From assembly GCA_022795855.1 (NCBI GenBank), contig JAAWHL010000010.1:1-44508 (forward strand): a DNA stretch of 44,508 nt, given 5' to 3'. Position 1 is the stretch's first letter. The number at the start of each line of letters is the position of its first letter. A model generated the notes under the pieces. That model did no database searches. It was not told the DNA's origin and saw only the letters and a list, made by a program, of their open reading frames with translations. The position numbers and the translations under genes were made by a program. The stretch comes from Lawsonibacter sp. (lineage in GTDB: Bacteria; Bacillota; Clostridia; Oscillospirales; Oscillospiraceae). Shown here piece by piece: positions 16,501 to 23,349 of this stretch.

Positions 16501-16969
16501 GGTGGCGGGGGTGATCTCCACCTACCGGACCCGCACCACCCGAAACAATACCCTGATGGCCTATGTGAACCTGGAGGACGACACGGCGGCCATGGAGCTG
16601 CTGTGCTTCTCCCGGGTGCTGAACGACAGCGGCGCCTATATTCGGGAAAACGCGGCCATCCTGGCCACGGGAAAGATCTCCGTCCGGGACGAGAAGGACC
16701 CCCAGCTGATGGTGGATACCATCGCCCCCCTGGACGGGGAGAAGGGGAAGCAGGAGGCGGGGAAGACGCTGTGGCTGCGCCTGCCCAGCCGGGAGGACCC
16801 GCGGGTCCGAAAGGTGAAGCTGGCCCTGTCCTTCTTCCCTGGGGAGGAGGCGGTGGTGCTCTATTTCGCGGACTGCGGAAAGCGGCTGGGCAGCCGGTGC
16901 ATGATCCATCCCGCTCTGCTGGAGGATATGCGGGAGCGCCTGGGCGAAGGGAACGTGGTGGTGAAATAG
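13511..16969 (+). CDS. dnaE: DNA polymerase III subunit alpha (DnaE)
   Basis: 1152 residues, DnaE1 type. It polymerises DNA at the replication fork beside PolC in Firmicutes. Domains in order: PHP (FVHLHLHTEFSLLDG, VAITDHGVMYG), palm with GPGRGSAAGS (about 355-364), catalytic acidic motif MPDIDIDF (about 395-402) and the third carboxylate in LLKMDFLGLRNL (about 549), fingers/beta-binding region with FNKAHSAAYAVVAYQTAWFK, helix-hairpin-helix and a C-terminal OB fold (about 985-1075, VSVAGVISTYRTRTT). ATG 13511 is 8 bases after GAGGAGG. It occupies its usual clostridial place downstream of whiA, though here with small inserted genes, and no pfkA follows. Confidence 0.97.
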   Translation: MSFVHLHLHTEFSLLDGACRIKKLVQRVKDLGQEAVAITDHGVMYGAIDFYRACREAGIKPVIGCEVYVAPRTRFDKVHELDSEARHLVLLCRDEEGYRNLSYMVSKAFTEGFYIKPRIDLDLLREHCGGLIALSACLGGEIPRRLMAGDYEGAKAHALEMRALFGEDGYYLELQDHGIQAQSQVNAGILRLHEETGIPLVCTNDAHYLRREDAEMQDILMCIQTGKTLDDPGRMKFETQEFHVKSEEEMSALFPSCPEALENTAKIAQMCSVEFEFGKYHLPEFPLPQGWESSDAYFDHLCRTGFARRFPQGGEELRERLDFEMAMIRRMGFVDYFLIVSDFIGYAKSRRIPVGPGRGSAAGSLVSYCLNITDLDPIKYELYFERFLNPSRTSMPDIDIDFCIRRRQEVIDYVNQKYGSDHVAQIVTFGTMAARGSIRDVGRVLGYPYAEVDGIAKQVPSGPGALHITLEEALKLSKQLKDAYDGDERIKKLIDTAMAIEGMPRNTSTHAAGVVITRRPVVDYVPLATNDGLPVTQYVMTTLEELGLLKMDFLGLRNLTILDDAVKMVQEKEPGFSLASLPENDPETMAMLAEGKTSGLFQLESAGMTGVCVGLKPKSIEDICAVIALYRPGPMDSIPRFIACAQNPEKVTYKDPALVPILSNTYGCIVYQEQVIQIFQLLAGYSPGQADMVRRAMSKKKVKEVEKERRAFIEGDPERNIRGCIANGVSREAAQAIYDEMYDFANYAFNKAHSAAYAVVAYQTAWFKCHHPREYMAALLTSVLDSSDKVAEYIAECREMGIRLLPPDINESDADFTVVGDGIRFGLVAVKGVGRNFILGLLEERKKGPFADFMDFCSRMFNQDLNRRVVENLIKCGAFDRMGCRRSQLMQVYGQVLDGIAASSKRNLEGQLDLFGGGGEEAGPARPRLELPDLPEYTPQELMSMEKETTGLYLTGHPMDQYRELAHRKGAVTIASILGDFGREEGPEHYRDGQMVSVAGVISTYRTRTTRNNTLMAYVNLEDDTAAMELLCFSRVLNDSGAYIRENAAILATGKISVRDEKDPQLMVDTIAPLDGEKGKQEAGKTLWLRLPSREDPRVRKVKLALSFFPGEEAVVLYFADCGKRLGSRCMIHPALLEDMRERLGEGNVVVK

Positions 16970-17042
16970 CCGGGAGGCGCAGGAAAGCGGGGACGGCAAG
17001 GCCGTTTCCCGTTTCCGTCAAAGCTTCCTATGGATTTTTTCC

Positions 17043-17103
17043 AAAGTCCCAATTCTTTTTCGTGTTCCCGCCCCGCAGGGAGCGAGGATCACAAGGGTAT
17101 TTT
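17043..17103 (+). repeat. Direct repeat, left copy, before the zinc-ribbon gene
   Basis: The segment starting AAAGTCCCAATTCTTTTTCG, with CCGCCCCGCAGGG in the middle and GATCACAAGGG near the end, recurs with small changes at 17417-17478. The two copies flank the 84-residue zinc-ribbon gene in the same orientation. Part of the copy (AGTCCCAATTC) is also inverted at about 17122-17132 (GAATTGGGAGT). Confidence 0.6.
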
Positions 17104-17151
17104 AATATGAGGAATACAAAAGTGAATTGGGAGTTTTGAGGAGGTTATATC

Positions 17152-17406
17152 ATGAACTGCCCCAAATGCGGCAATAGAATGGAGCCGGGAACAGTGTATT
17201 CTCCTCGCGGCTACCTGTTTTGGACACCCGGACAGGGAAAATTGAAAAACTTCCAACGGCCAAAAGACCCCGTTCGTCTACGTCCCATCGGAGACGACAC
17301 CAAGTCCGTTTTTTCGCCCAAAGCCCTCTCCACGCTTCCCCAGTACTCCGGTACGATTTGCCGGAACTGTGGTACCATATGGTTTTCCTTTGAAAACAAA
17401 GAGTAG
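17152..17406 (+). CDS. Small zinc-ribbon protein
   Basis: 84 residues with two Cys pairs, CPKC near the N-terminus (residues 3-6) and CRNC at about 71-74, forming a split zinc ribbon. Between them lies a basic, Pro-rich segment (YLFWTPGQGKLKNFQ, RPKDPVRLRP). The layout resembles the DUF6487/PF20097 class of uncharacterised zinc ribbons, which open with MNCPKCG and have a GYLFW-like segment. GAGGAGG lies about 10 bases before the ATG. The gene is framed by the direct repeats at 17043-17103 and 17417-17478, has A/T-richer codons than dnaE and cls, and may be a small insertion. Function unknown. Confidence 0.72.
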   Translation: MNCPKCGNRMEPGTVYSPRGYLFWTPGQGKLKNFQRPKDPVRLRPIGDDTKSVFSPKALSTLPQYSGTICRNCGTIWFSFENKE

Positions 17407-17416
17407 CTGCTTATCA

Positions 17417-17478
17417 TAAGTCCCAGTTCTTTTTCGAGATTTCCGCCCCTGCAGGGGAGGGAATCACAAGGGGAGTTT
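17417..17478 (+). repeat. Direct repeat, right copy, after the zinc-ribbon gene
   Basis: Starts TAAGTCCCAGTTCTTTTTCG, then CCGCCCCTGCAGGGG and GAATCACAAGGGG. It is the partner of 17043-17103. The palindrome CCCCTGCAGGGG inside it resembles the core of the inverted repeat at 5578-5628. Confidence 0.6.
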
Positions 17479-17532
17479 CCAAAAAAGAAAAAGAATGATC
17501 AACCAACCCCTCTCGGAGAAAGCGTACAACAG

Positions 17533-19059
17533 ATGAAAAAACTCAATTCCATCCTTTTCCACCGCTCGGTGCTGGTGGGGCTGTCGCTGCTGGTACAGAT
17601 CGGCGTGCTGGCGGTGATGATTATATCCTTTTCAGAGCATATGGTGGGCTTCTACTGGGCCTGCATTGCGCTGAGCGTGGTGTCCACGCTCTGGATTCTC
17701 AGCCGGCAGATGGAGCCCGCCTACAAAATCGCGTGGCTCCTGCTGATTCTGCCCATGCCCGTGTTCGGCGGTATTTTCTACCTGCTGATGGGGGGCGGGG
17801 GGGTGTCTCAGCGTACCCTGCGGCGGATGCAGGACATCGGCCGGCGGTCCCGGGAGACGCTGGCGGGGGATTTCCGCTCCGACTCGCTGATGTTCGTCGG
17901 GGAGGACCCGGCGGGGCAGGCCCGCTATCTGGAGCAGTACGCCTGCTGCCCGGTGTACCCCAACACCTGGGCGGAGTATTTCCCCCTGGGGGATCTGGCC
18001 TTTGCCAGAATGCTGGAGGAGCTGGAAAAAGCGGACAAATACATCTTTCTGGAGTATTTCATCATCCAGGAGGGGGAGCTGTGGAACAGCATCCTGGAGG
18101 TGCTGCGCCGGAAGGCGGACCAGGGCGTGGAGGTGCGGCTGCTGTATGACGACTTTGGCTGCATGTACACCCTGCCCCAGGACTACGACAAGCAGCTGGA
18201 GGCCATGGGCATCCAGTGCCGGGTTTTCGGCCGGCTGGTGCCGGTGATGTCCATCCGGCAGAACAACCGGGACCACCGCAAGCTGATGATTATCGACGGG
18301 AAGGCGGGCTTTACCGGCGGCATGAACCTGGCCGACGAATACATCAACCGCCGGGAGCGCTGCGGGCACTGGAAGGACAGCGCCATCCTCCTGCGGGGAG
18401 AGGCGGTGTGGTCCATGACCGTGATGTTTTTGAGCATGTGGGATCACTGCTGCGGCTGGGACGAGGATTTTGACCTGTTCCGGCCGGCCCGGCCGGAGCG
18501 GTTTGAGGGCGCGGGCTGGGTCCAGCCCTACACGGACACCCCCCTGGACCACGAAAAGGTCAGCCAGACGGTCTACCTGAACATGATTTCCAGGGCCCGG
18601 CGGAGCGTCTATCTCACCACTCCATACCTGATTGTGGATGAGGCCACCAACACGGCCCTGTGCAACGCGGCGAAATCCGGGGTGGATGTGCGCATCATCA
18701 CCCCCCATATCCCGGACAAGCGCTATGTCTTTGAGGTGACCCGGGCTCACTACGCCCCCCTGCTGGAGGCGGGGGTGAAAATCTATGAATACACCCCCGG
18801 GTTTATCCATGCCAAAAACTTTGTAGTGGACGGGAAGTATGCCACAGTAGGCACGGTGAACCTGGATTACCGCAGCCTGTTTCTCCACTTTGAGGACGGC
18901 GTGTGGCTCTATGACGCCCCCTGCATCCGGGATATCCAGCGGGATTTCCTGGAGACCATGGAGAAAAGCGAGGAAATCACCATCCGCCGGTACCGGCATC
19001 TGAATCTGCTGGTTCAGCTCTACCGCACCATTCTGCGCATCTTTGCGCCCCTGATGTGA
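17533..19059 (+). CDS. cls: Cardiolipin synthase
   Basis: 508 residues, standard for bacterial Cls, which joins two phosphatidylglycerol molecules into cardiolipin at the membrane. Two N-terminal membrane segments (about 13-33 and 37-55, then a hydrophobic LLLILPMPVFGGIFYLL) precede two phospholipase D motifs: HRKLMIIDGKAGFTGGMN (about 253-270) and HAKNFVVDGKYATVGTVN (about 424-441). Both HxK and the downstream Asp/Gly are intact, so an active enzyme is expected. The first ATG is used; the ribosome site is weak (CGGAGAAAG). A terminator at 19077-19125 follows. Confidence 0.95.
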   Translation: MKKLNSILFHRSVLVGLSLLVQIGVLAVMIISFSEHMVGFYWACIALSVVSTLWILSRQMEPAYKIAWLLLILPMPVFGGIFYLLMGGGGVSQRTLRRMQDIGRRSRETLAGDFRSDSLMFVGEDPAGQARYLEQYACCPVYPNTWAEYFPLGDLAFARMLEELEKADKYIFLEYFIIQEGELWNSILEVLRRKADQGVEVRLLYDDFGCMYTLPQDYDKQLEAMGIQCRVFGRLVPVMSIRQNNRDHRKLMIIDGKAGFTGGMNLADEYINRRERCGHWKDSAILLRGEAVWSMTVMFLSMWDHCCGWDEDFDLFRPARPERFEGAGWVQPYTDTPLDHEKVSQTVYLNMISRARRSVYLTTPYLIVDEATNTALCNAAKSGVDVRIITPHIPDKRYVFEVTRAHYAPLLEAGVKIYEYTPGFIHAKNFVVDGKYATVGTVNLDYRSLFLHFEDGVWLYDAPCIRDIQRDFLETMEKSEEITIRRYRHLNLLVQLYRTILRIFAPLM

Positions 19060-19076
19060 CGTTTCCGAAAGAACAG

Positions 19077-19125
19077 CCCCCGGCCGCGCCGCCCGTAAGG
19101 GCCGGCACAGCCGGGGGATTTTTTA
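19077..19125 (+). terminator. Terminator of cls
   Basis: CCCCCGGC (19077-19084) pairs with GCCGGGGG (19110-19117), with a GC-rich internal loop that can fold further, followed by ATTTTTTAT. It reaches the end of the convergent GH25 gene. Confidence 0.8.
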
Positions 19126-20106
19126 TGCGGTGACGCTGCGGAAGTCCAGATTCAGGTCCACCTTTCCGGGCTTTCCATCAATTCCGGGAATTCCAGGGAT
19201 TTCTACAGAGCTGCTGCATTGCCATAAATCAAAATGATAATAGAAAGTGGGGCGGCCGTTATATTCTGCCAACCAGAAAGTATAGTCAGTCAGCTGATCG
19301 AGTTGATAGGTCAGATAGCCCAAATCCTGGTTGAAATAGATGACTGGGGTATAGCCAGCCTCAGCGATCATGTCGCAGAAGGCTCCGGCGAACCGGGTGA
19401 CCTCCTCCGGCTTCATGCCGTTGGTGCGGGCGTCGCTGACGCCGGAGATGAACTCCCAGTCAAAGGCCACAGGATAGGTGATGTCATAGCTGCGGATGGC
19501 GTCCAGCACATAGTCGGCCTCCTCCTGGGCCTCCCACACGCTGGTGGCCTGGGAGAAGAAATAGACCCCCACCTCCAGTCCCGCGTCCAGCGCGCCCTGG
19601 ATGTTTTGGACGAAATTCTTGTCGGGCATGACCGCGCCCTTGGAGTAGCCCCGGTAACCTACTCGGATCATAGCAAAACTAATACCAGAATCGGCCACCT
19701 GCTCCCAGTCGATGTTCTCCTGATAGGCAGACACGTCAATTCCATAAATTGCGCTTTTTCCGTCAACTTCGTAGGTTTTCCAACCATTTTTATTTGTACC
19801 AAAGCATTCCTTGTCGTACTGGTTTACGGCCACCCCCTCCAGAATGGGCAGCTGGTGGTCCCGGTACTGCACGGTGGGGCCGGGGCTGCTCTGGGCGGGA
19901 GGGGGCAGACTGGTGTCGGGCTCGGGCGCCGGGGCGGACTCCGGCTTCAGGACCAGGAACAGCGCGATACAGGAAATCAGCAGTGCCGCGCCGGCCAGCA
20001 CAGCGGCTGCCTTGGACCAATCCACCCTGCGGGGCGGCGGAGGAGGGATGGGGGGCAGGGTAAAAAAATCCTCCGACTGCTGGGGCTTTTCCTTCAGTTG
20101 CTCCAT
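19123..20106 (-). CDS. Membrane-anchored GH25 lysozyme-like muramidase
   Basis: 327 residues. A cytoplasmic Pro-rich start (TLPPIPPPPPRR), one membrane helix (about 34-55, AAAVLAGAALLISCIALFLVL), a Pro/Ser linker, then a GH25 domain from about residue 115. Catalytic-site features of the family are seen: YGIDVSAYQ with the first Asp, YFFSQATS, and VAFDWEF with the Asp-Trp-Glu pair, then WLAEYNGRP and the terminal DLNLDF. GH25 enzymes cut the beta-1,4 bond between MurNAc and GlcNAc. Topology places the enzyme outside the cell. Start ATG 20106 is preceded by AAGGAGAG and a good promoter (20164-20192). Confidence 0.9.
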   Translation of the reverse strand: MEQLKEKPQQSEDFFTLPPIPPPPPRRVDWSKAAAVLAGAALLISCIALFLVLKPESAPAPEPDTSLPPPAQSSPGPTVQYRDHQLPILEGVAVNQYDKECFGTNKNGWKTYEVDGKSAIYGIDVSAYQENIDWEQVADSGISFAMIRVGYRGYSKGAVMPDKNFVQNIQGALDAGLEVGVYFFSQATSVWEAQEEADYVLDAIRSYDITYPVAFDWEFISGVSDARTNGMKPEEVTRFAGAFCDMIAEAGYTPVIYFNQDLGYLTYQLDQLTDYTFWLAEYNGRPTFYYHFDLWQCSSSVEIPGIPGIDGKPGKVDLNLDFRSVTA

Positions 20107-20163
20107 GGGCTCTCCTTCCCGGCGCCCGGACAGGGCCCCCGATTACAGAATGGGTTTGAGGCA

Positions 20164-20192
20164 ATTATAACAAATTCTGTCGAACTATGCAA
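20164..20192 (-). promoter_or_regulatory. Promoter of the GH25 gene
   Basis: On the minus strand TTGCAT (20187-20192) and a perfect TATAAT (20164-20169) with a 17-base spacer, about 50 bases upstream of the start codon. Confidence 0.8.
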
Positions 20193-20222
20193 GGCGCCGG
20201 GGGCAATTTGTGAAAAGCGCCG

Positions 20223-20978
20223 TCAAAGGTCCAGCTCCAGCAGGACGGGGCAGTGGTCGCTGCCCTCCACATCCGACAGAATTTCCGCCCGGATGATTTT
20301 GTCCTTCAGCCGGTCGGAGACAATAAAGTAGTCGATGCGCCACCCCGCGTTGTTCTGGCGGGCGTGGAACCGGTAGGACCACCAGGAGTAGGCCCCCTCC
20401 CGGTTGGGGTAGAGCACCCGGAAGCTGTCGGCAAAGCCGGAAGCGAGCAGCTCGGTCATCTTCGCCCGCTCCTGGTCGGAAAAGCCGGGATTGCCCCGGT
20501 TGCTCTTGGGGTTTTTCAGGTCGATTTCCTGGTGGGCCACGTTCAGGTCGCCGCAGTAGATGACCGGCTTGGTCCGGTCCAGCGAGAGCAGGTACGCCCG
20601 CAGGTCGTCCTCCCACTCCAGCCGGTAGTCCAGGCGCTTCAGCCCGTCCTGCGCGTTGGGGGTGTAGCAGCACACCAGATAGAACCCCTCATACTCCAGG
20701 GTAATCAGCCGCCCCTCATGGTCGTGCTTGTCGGAGTCCATGCCCAGGGCCGTGTCCAGCGGAGCGTGGGGGGTGAAGACAGCGGTGCCCGAGTAGCCCT
20801 TCTTGTCCGCGGAGTTCCAGAACTCCAGACAGCCTCCCAGGTCCAGCTCCGCCTGTCCCCGCTCCATCTTGGTCTCCTGAAGGCAGAGAAAGTCGGGGCG
20901 CTGCAGGCGGTAGAAGTCCAAAAAACCCTTTTTCAGACAGGCCCGCAGGCCGTTAACATTCCAGGAGATGAATTTCAT
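20223..20978 (-). CDS. xth: Exodeoxyribonuclease III
   Basis: 251 residues, the ExoA/Xth length in Firmicutes. It is an AP endonuclease and 3'-5' exonuclease in base-excision repair. Family motifs in order: MKFISWNVNGLRA at the start (Asn metal ligand region), CLQETK (Glu metal ligand), VCCYTPNA with the catalytic Tyr, CGDLNVAH (Asp/Asn), YSWWSYR, WRIDYFIVS and the terminal GSDHCPV with the catalytic Asp-His. All expected catalytic residues are present. Own promoter at 21015-21043; the gene is divergent from the YgjP-like gene. No clear terminator precedes the GH25 promoter downstream. Confidence 0.96.
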   Translation of the reverse strand: MKFISWNVNGLRACLKKGFLDFYRLQRPDFLCLQETKMERGQAELDLGGCLEFWNSADKKGYSGTAVFTPHAPLDTALGMDSDKHDHEGRLITLEYEGFYLVCCYTPNAQDGLKRLDYRLEWEDDLRAYLLSLDRTKPVIYCGDLNVAHQEIDLKNPKSNRGNPGFSDQERAKMTELLASGFADSFRVLYPNREGAYSWWSYRFHARQNNAGWRIDYFIVSDRLKDKIIRAEILSDVEGSDHCPVLLELDL

Positions 20979-21014
20979 GGCGGTTCCTCATTTCTTTTGA
21001 ATGGTTCGCCTCCT

Positions 21015-21043
21015 ATTATACCGGGGGAACGGCCGGTTGGCAA
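21015..21043 (-). promoter_or_regulatory. Promoter of xth
   Basis: On the minus strand TTGCCA (21038-21043) and a perfect TATAAT (21015-21020) with a 17-base spacer. Confidence 0.8.
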
Positions 21044-21057
21044 CGGAAAGTTTCGCC

Positions 21058-21086
21058 TTGAACCGGCGGGCGTTTTGAAGTATACT
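21058..21086 (+). promoter_or_regulatory. Promoter of the YgjP-like gene
   Basis: TTGAAC (21058-21063) and TATACT (21081-21086) with a 17-base spacer, about 20 bases before the start codon. Back to back with the xth promoter, with the two -35 elements only 14 bases apart. Confidence 0.75.
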
Positions 21087-21106
21087 GGGCAAAAAGGGGG
21101 AAGAGG

Positions 21107-21706
21107 ATGGAGCAGCTGCGGATGGTGGACACGCCCCACGGGCCGGTGACCTACATTTTGGAGAAAAAGCGGGTGAAAAATCTGAATCTGCGGGTGGGGC
21201 GGGACGGCCAGGCGGCGCTGTCCGTTCCCCTGCGGTGTACAGCGGAGCGGGCGGATGAATTTGTGCGGGAGAAAGCGGAGTGGATTTTGAAGTGGCAGGG
21301 CCGGCAGCGGGCCCCCGCTCCGGAGCTCCTCCCCCCGCCGGAGGGGGAGGAGTGCCGGCGGCTGCTGGAGGAGGCGGTCAGGCGGGTCTATCCGCTGGTG
21401 TCCCCGCTGGGGGTAGCCATGCCTCCCGTCAGGCTGCGCAGGATGAAAAGCCAGTGGGGAAACTGCCATTGGCGGCAGGGGTTTATCACCCTGAATACCG
21501 TCCTGGCCCGGTGCCCGGAGCATCTGCGGGACTATGTGGCCCTCCACGAGCTGGTCCACTTCCTCCACCACGACCACGGCCCCGGGTTCTATGCCCGGAT
21601 GGACAGCCTGATGCCCCGGTGGCGGGAGCACCGCAGGGAGCTGAAGGGGTACGCCGCCGCGCTGGCGGAGGGAAAAAATCCCGGGCCGGAGCCTTGTGCG
21701 CGGTAA
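21107..21706 (+). CDS. YgjP-type (DUF45/M48-like) metallopeptidase
   Basis: 199 residues. The YgjP/WLM-like metalloprotease signature is clear: HELVHFLHHDHGPGFYARM, where HELVH supplies two zinc His and the catalytic Glu and the later His in DHGPGFY the third ligand. Upstream, RRMKSQWGNCHWRQGFITLNTVLARCPEHLRDYVALHEL is the family lead-in. The N-terminus VTYILEKKRVKNLNLRVGRDGQAALSVP matches the beta-rich start of DUF45 proteins. No signal peptide, so probably cytoplasmic. Substrates are unknown for the family. ATG is chosen with GGGGGAAGAGG directly upstream. Confidence 0.88.
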   Translation: MEQLRMVDTPHGPVTYILEKKRVKNLNLRVGRDGQAALSVPLRCTAERADEFVREKAEWILKWQGRQRAPAPELLPPPEGEECRRLLEEAVRRVYPLVSPLGVAMPPVRLRRMKSQWGNCHWRQGFITLNTVLARCPEHLRDYVALHELVHFLHHDHGPGFYARMDSLMPRWREHRRELKGYAAALAEGKNPGPEPCAR

Positions 21707-21749
21707 GGCGCTGCCGGCAGGATGCTGAATATTTTGAGGAGCGTTTCAA

Positions 21750-22024
21750 ATGGCGGCAGGAACGTATACGGCGCTGTCCTTGGACGTGCTGGAACCGGTT
21801 TCCAAATCTTATCATATTACATATTCCAAGCGGGCATTCTGCGTATCTCAAAAATTGGGGGAGGCCTTTGGGAGCGCAAAGTTTTTCTGAGGGAGTTTTT
21901 GGCGGACGGTCATCTGGGCGAGAAAACCTATCATTTCCCGTGCGCTTCGCCGGAGGCTTTTGCCGCCCGGGCCGAAGCGCATGTACGGGATATTTTGGAC
22001 GGCCTTCCGGCGGCGCAGTCATAG
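21750..22024 (+). pseudogene. Frameshifted small ORF, unknown function
   Basis: ATG 21750 has GAGGAG 8 bases upstream and opens a frame beginning MAAGTYTALSLDVLEPVSKS and ending SAKFF at a TGA near 21888. One base back, another frame continues without a break as LREFLADGHLGEKTYHFPCA and ends AHVRDILDGLPAAQS at 22024. Joined, they would make about 91 residues with even codon use, whereas the frame-2 opening from 21722 has poor codon character. The switch falls at the T5 run in AAGTTTTTCTG; one extra T would fuse the frames. So this is either a decayed gene or a homopolymer sequencing error. I recognise no family. Confidence 0.5.
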
Positions 22025-22100
22025 CGCTGAGGCTGTCCTGGAAGCGGCCCGCTGCCCCGGGCGGCAAGCATCCCCCGGCCGGAAGGGGCCGGGGCATCTT

Positions 22101-22143
22101 TGTCAATATAATTTTATCGAAAAACAATAAGATTATATTGACA
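22101..22143. promoter_or_regulatory. Operator-like perfect inverted repeat ahead of the DUF2975 operon
   Basis: TGTCAATATAAT (22101-22112) and ATTATATTGACA (22132-22143) are perfect 12-bp inverted arms. Between them is an inner imperfect palindrome, TTATCGAAAAACAATAA (22114-22130). The right arm ends in the TTGACA -35 box. The position suits repression, plausibly by the Xre protein encoded at 23350-23571. Confidence 0.65.
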
Positions 22144-22166
22144 AACAATTTCCCCTGCGTTATAAT
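22138..22166 (+). promoter_or_regulatory. Consensus promoter of the DUF2975 operon
   Basis: TTGACA (22138-22143) and TATAAT (22161-22166) with exactly 17 bases between: a perfect sigma-A consensus. Such a strong promoter usually needs a repressor, in keeping with the overlapping inverted repeat. Confidence 0.88.
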
Positions 22167-22193
22167 GACTTCCGGAAACGGAGGCGGACTGCT

Positions 22194-22793
22194 ATGAGGA
22201 GCAAGAAAATTCAAAGACTGGCCGGGATGCTGGAGGTCCTGGTAGCCCTCGCGCTGGCGGTGAATATTCTGGCCGTGCTGATGGTCCCCGCCTTCGTGCT
22301 GACCGACCCGGACCACTTTCTGAACGGAGCCTGGAAAATGCTGGAGCGCCTGCTCCATCCGGGCGAGGACGATGTTGCCGCGGCCGGCTGGGCTGGCCTG
22401 TTCCTGGGGTGGTTTTTCGCCCTGCCCGACATCGTGACCCTCCGGGAGGCGGATACGGCCGGGCTGATGTTGTTTTTCGGCGGATGCGGGCTGTGTACCG
22501 CCGTCATCCTGCGGCAGGCCTGGGATATCCTGGCCGGCATCCGGCGGGGACAGCCCTTCCGCATGGACAATGCGCGGGCTATGGCCCGGGCGGCGGTCTG
22601 CTGCTGGGTGATTGCGGGACTGGCGCTGGTCCGGTGCCTCTGGGGGCTGCGGCTGGGGGACTTATCCCCGCTGTTTACCCGCAACGCCCTGTTTATCCCT
22701 GTGTTTTTTACCGGCGGGCTGCTGTGCATGGTGATGTCCGCCCTGTTCCGCCAGGCGGCGGAGCTGAAAGAGGACCGGGATCTGACCATTTGA
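22194..22793 (+). CDS. DUF2975 family membrane protein
   Basis: 199 residues with four hydrophobic segments (about 14-35, 65-80 plus 90-112, 131-150, 165-185). The DUF2975 pattern is present: a mid-protein Gln-Ala-Trp then GQPFRMDNARAMARAAVCCWVI, and the typical C-terminal tail ELKEDRDLTI directly before a second copy and an Xre gene. DUF2975 proteins are almost always paired with a YozG-like Cro/CI regulator; their role is unknown. RBS is GGAGGCGG ahead of ATG 22194. First gene of a seven-gene operon (22194-25442). Confidence 0.82.
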   Translation: MRSKKIQRLAGMLEVLVALALAVNILAVLMVPAFVLTDPDHFLNGAWKMLERLLHPGEDDVAAAGWAGLFLGWFFALPDIVTLREADTAGLMLFFGGCGLCTAVILRQAWDILAGIRRGQPFRMDNARAMARAAVCCWVIAGLALVRCLWGLRLGDLSPLFTRNALFIPVFFTGGLLCMVMSALFRQAAELKEDRDLTI

Positions 22794-22806
22794 GGAGGCG
22801 GAGCAT

Positions 22807-23337
22807 ATGGAAAAAATAGCGGTTCAGCGCTGGGCCGGCGCGCTGAAGGCAATGGTAACGGCGGCGCTGGCGCTGGCCCTGCCGGCCCTGCTTCTGGTTC
22901 CCTGGTTTTTTGCCTTTCCCTGGCGGGGCCAGACCGGCGGAGCGCCGCTGTGGGAGCAGTTTCTGCTGAGCTATGCCGCCTTGGGCGAGCTGGATGTGCT
23001 CCTGCCTGCGCTGTTTTACTGGACCGCCGGAGGGGCCTGCGCCGTCATTTTGGAGCAGGCCCGGCGGGTGCTGGAGACCGTACAGGCGCGCGTACCGTTC
23101 CAGATGAGCAACGCCCGGGCGCTGAAACGGGCGGCGGCGTGCTGCTGGGTCATCTCGGCCGCGGCGGCAGTCCGCCTCCTGCTGTGGCTGTGGACGGACG
23201 GGGGCGCGGGGCCGCTGTTCACCTACAACGCCCTGTTTATCCCCGCCTTTCTGGTGGGGGGGCTGCTGCTGGAGGTGATGTCCTGCCTGTTTGAGGAGGC
23301 GGCCGGGATGCAGGAGGACCAGAACCTGACAATCTAA
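22807..23337 (+). CDS. DUF2975 family membrane protein (paralogue)
   Basis: 176 residues, a tandem paralogue of the preceding gene: VPFQMSNARALKRAAACCWVI aligns with its PFRMDNARAMARAAVCCWVI, TYNALFIPAFLVGGLL with TRNALFIPVFFTGGLL, and the tails are EDQNLTI and EDRDLTI. The loop between the first two helices is shorter. Four membrane segments. GAGGAGGCGGAGC precedes the ATG; 13 bases separate the genes. The tandem arrangement suggests a heteromeric complex in the membrane, which is inference. Confidence 0.8.
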   Translation: MEKIAVQRWAGALKAMVTAALALALPALLLVPWFFAFPWRGQTGGAPLWEQFLLSYAALGELDVLLPALFYWTAGGACAVILEQARRVLETVQARVPFQMSNARALKRAAACCWVISAAAAVRLLLWLWTDGGAGPLFTYNALFIPAFLVGGLLLEVMSCLFEEAAGMQEDQNLTI

Positions 23338-23349
23338 GGGGGCGGAGAG

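Noticed and set aside
16976-17022. GGGGACGGC/GCCGTTTCCC as a dnaE terminator
   Set aside because: The stem is imperfect and no T run follows directly; left uncalled.
21722-21881. N-terminal part of the frame starting MLNILRSVSNGG
   Set aside because: No good ribosome site and poor codon character; the frame from ATG 21750 is better until the T5 run.
21876-21890. Programmed -1 frameshifting at AAGTTTTTCTGA
   Set aside because: The heptamer is G TTT TTC, not a proper slippery X XXY YYZ site, and no downstream pseudoknot is evident; a one-base indel is simpler.
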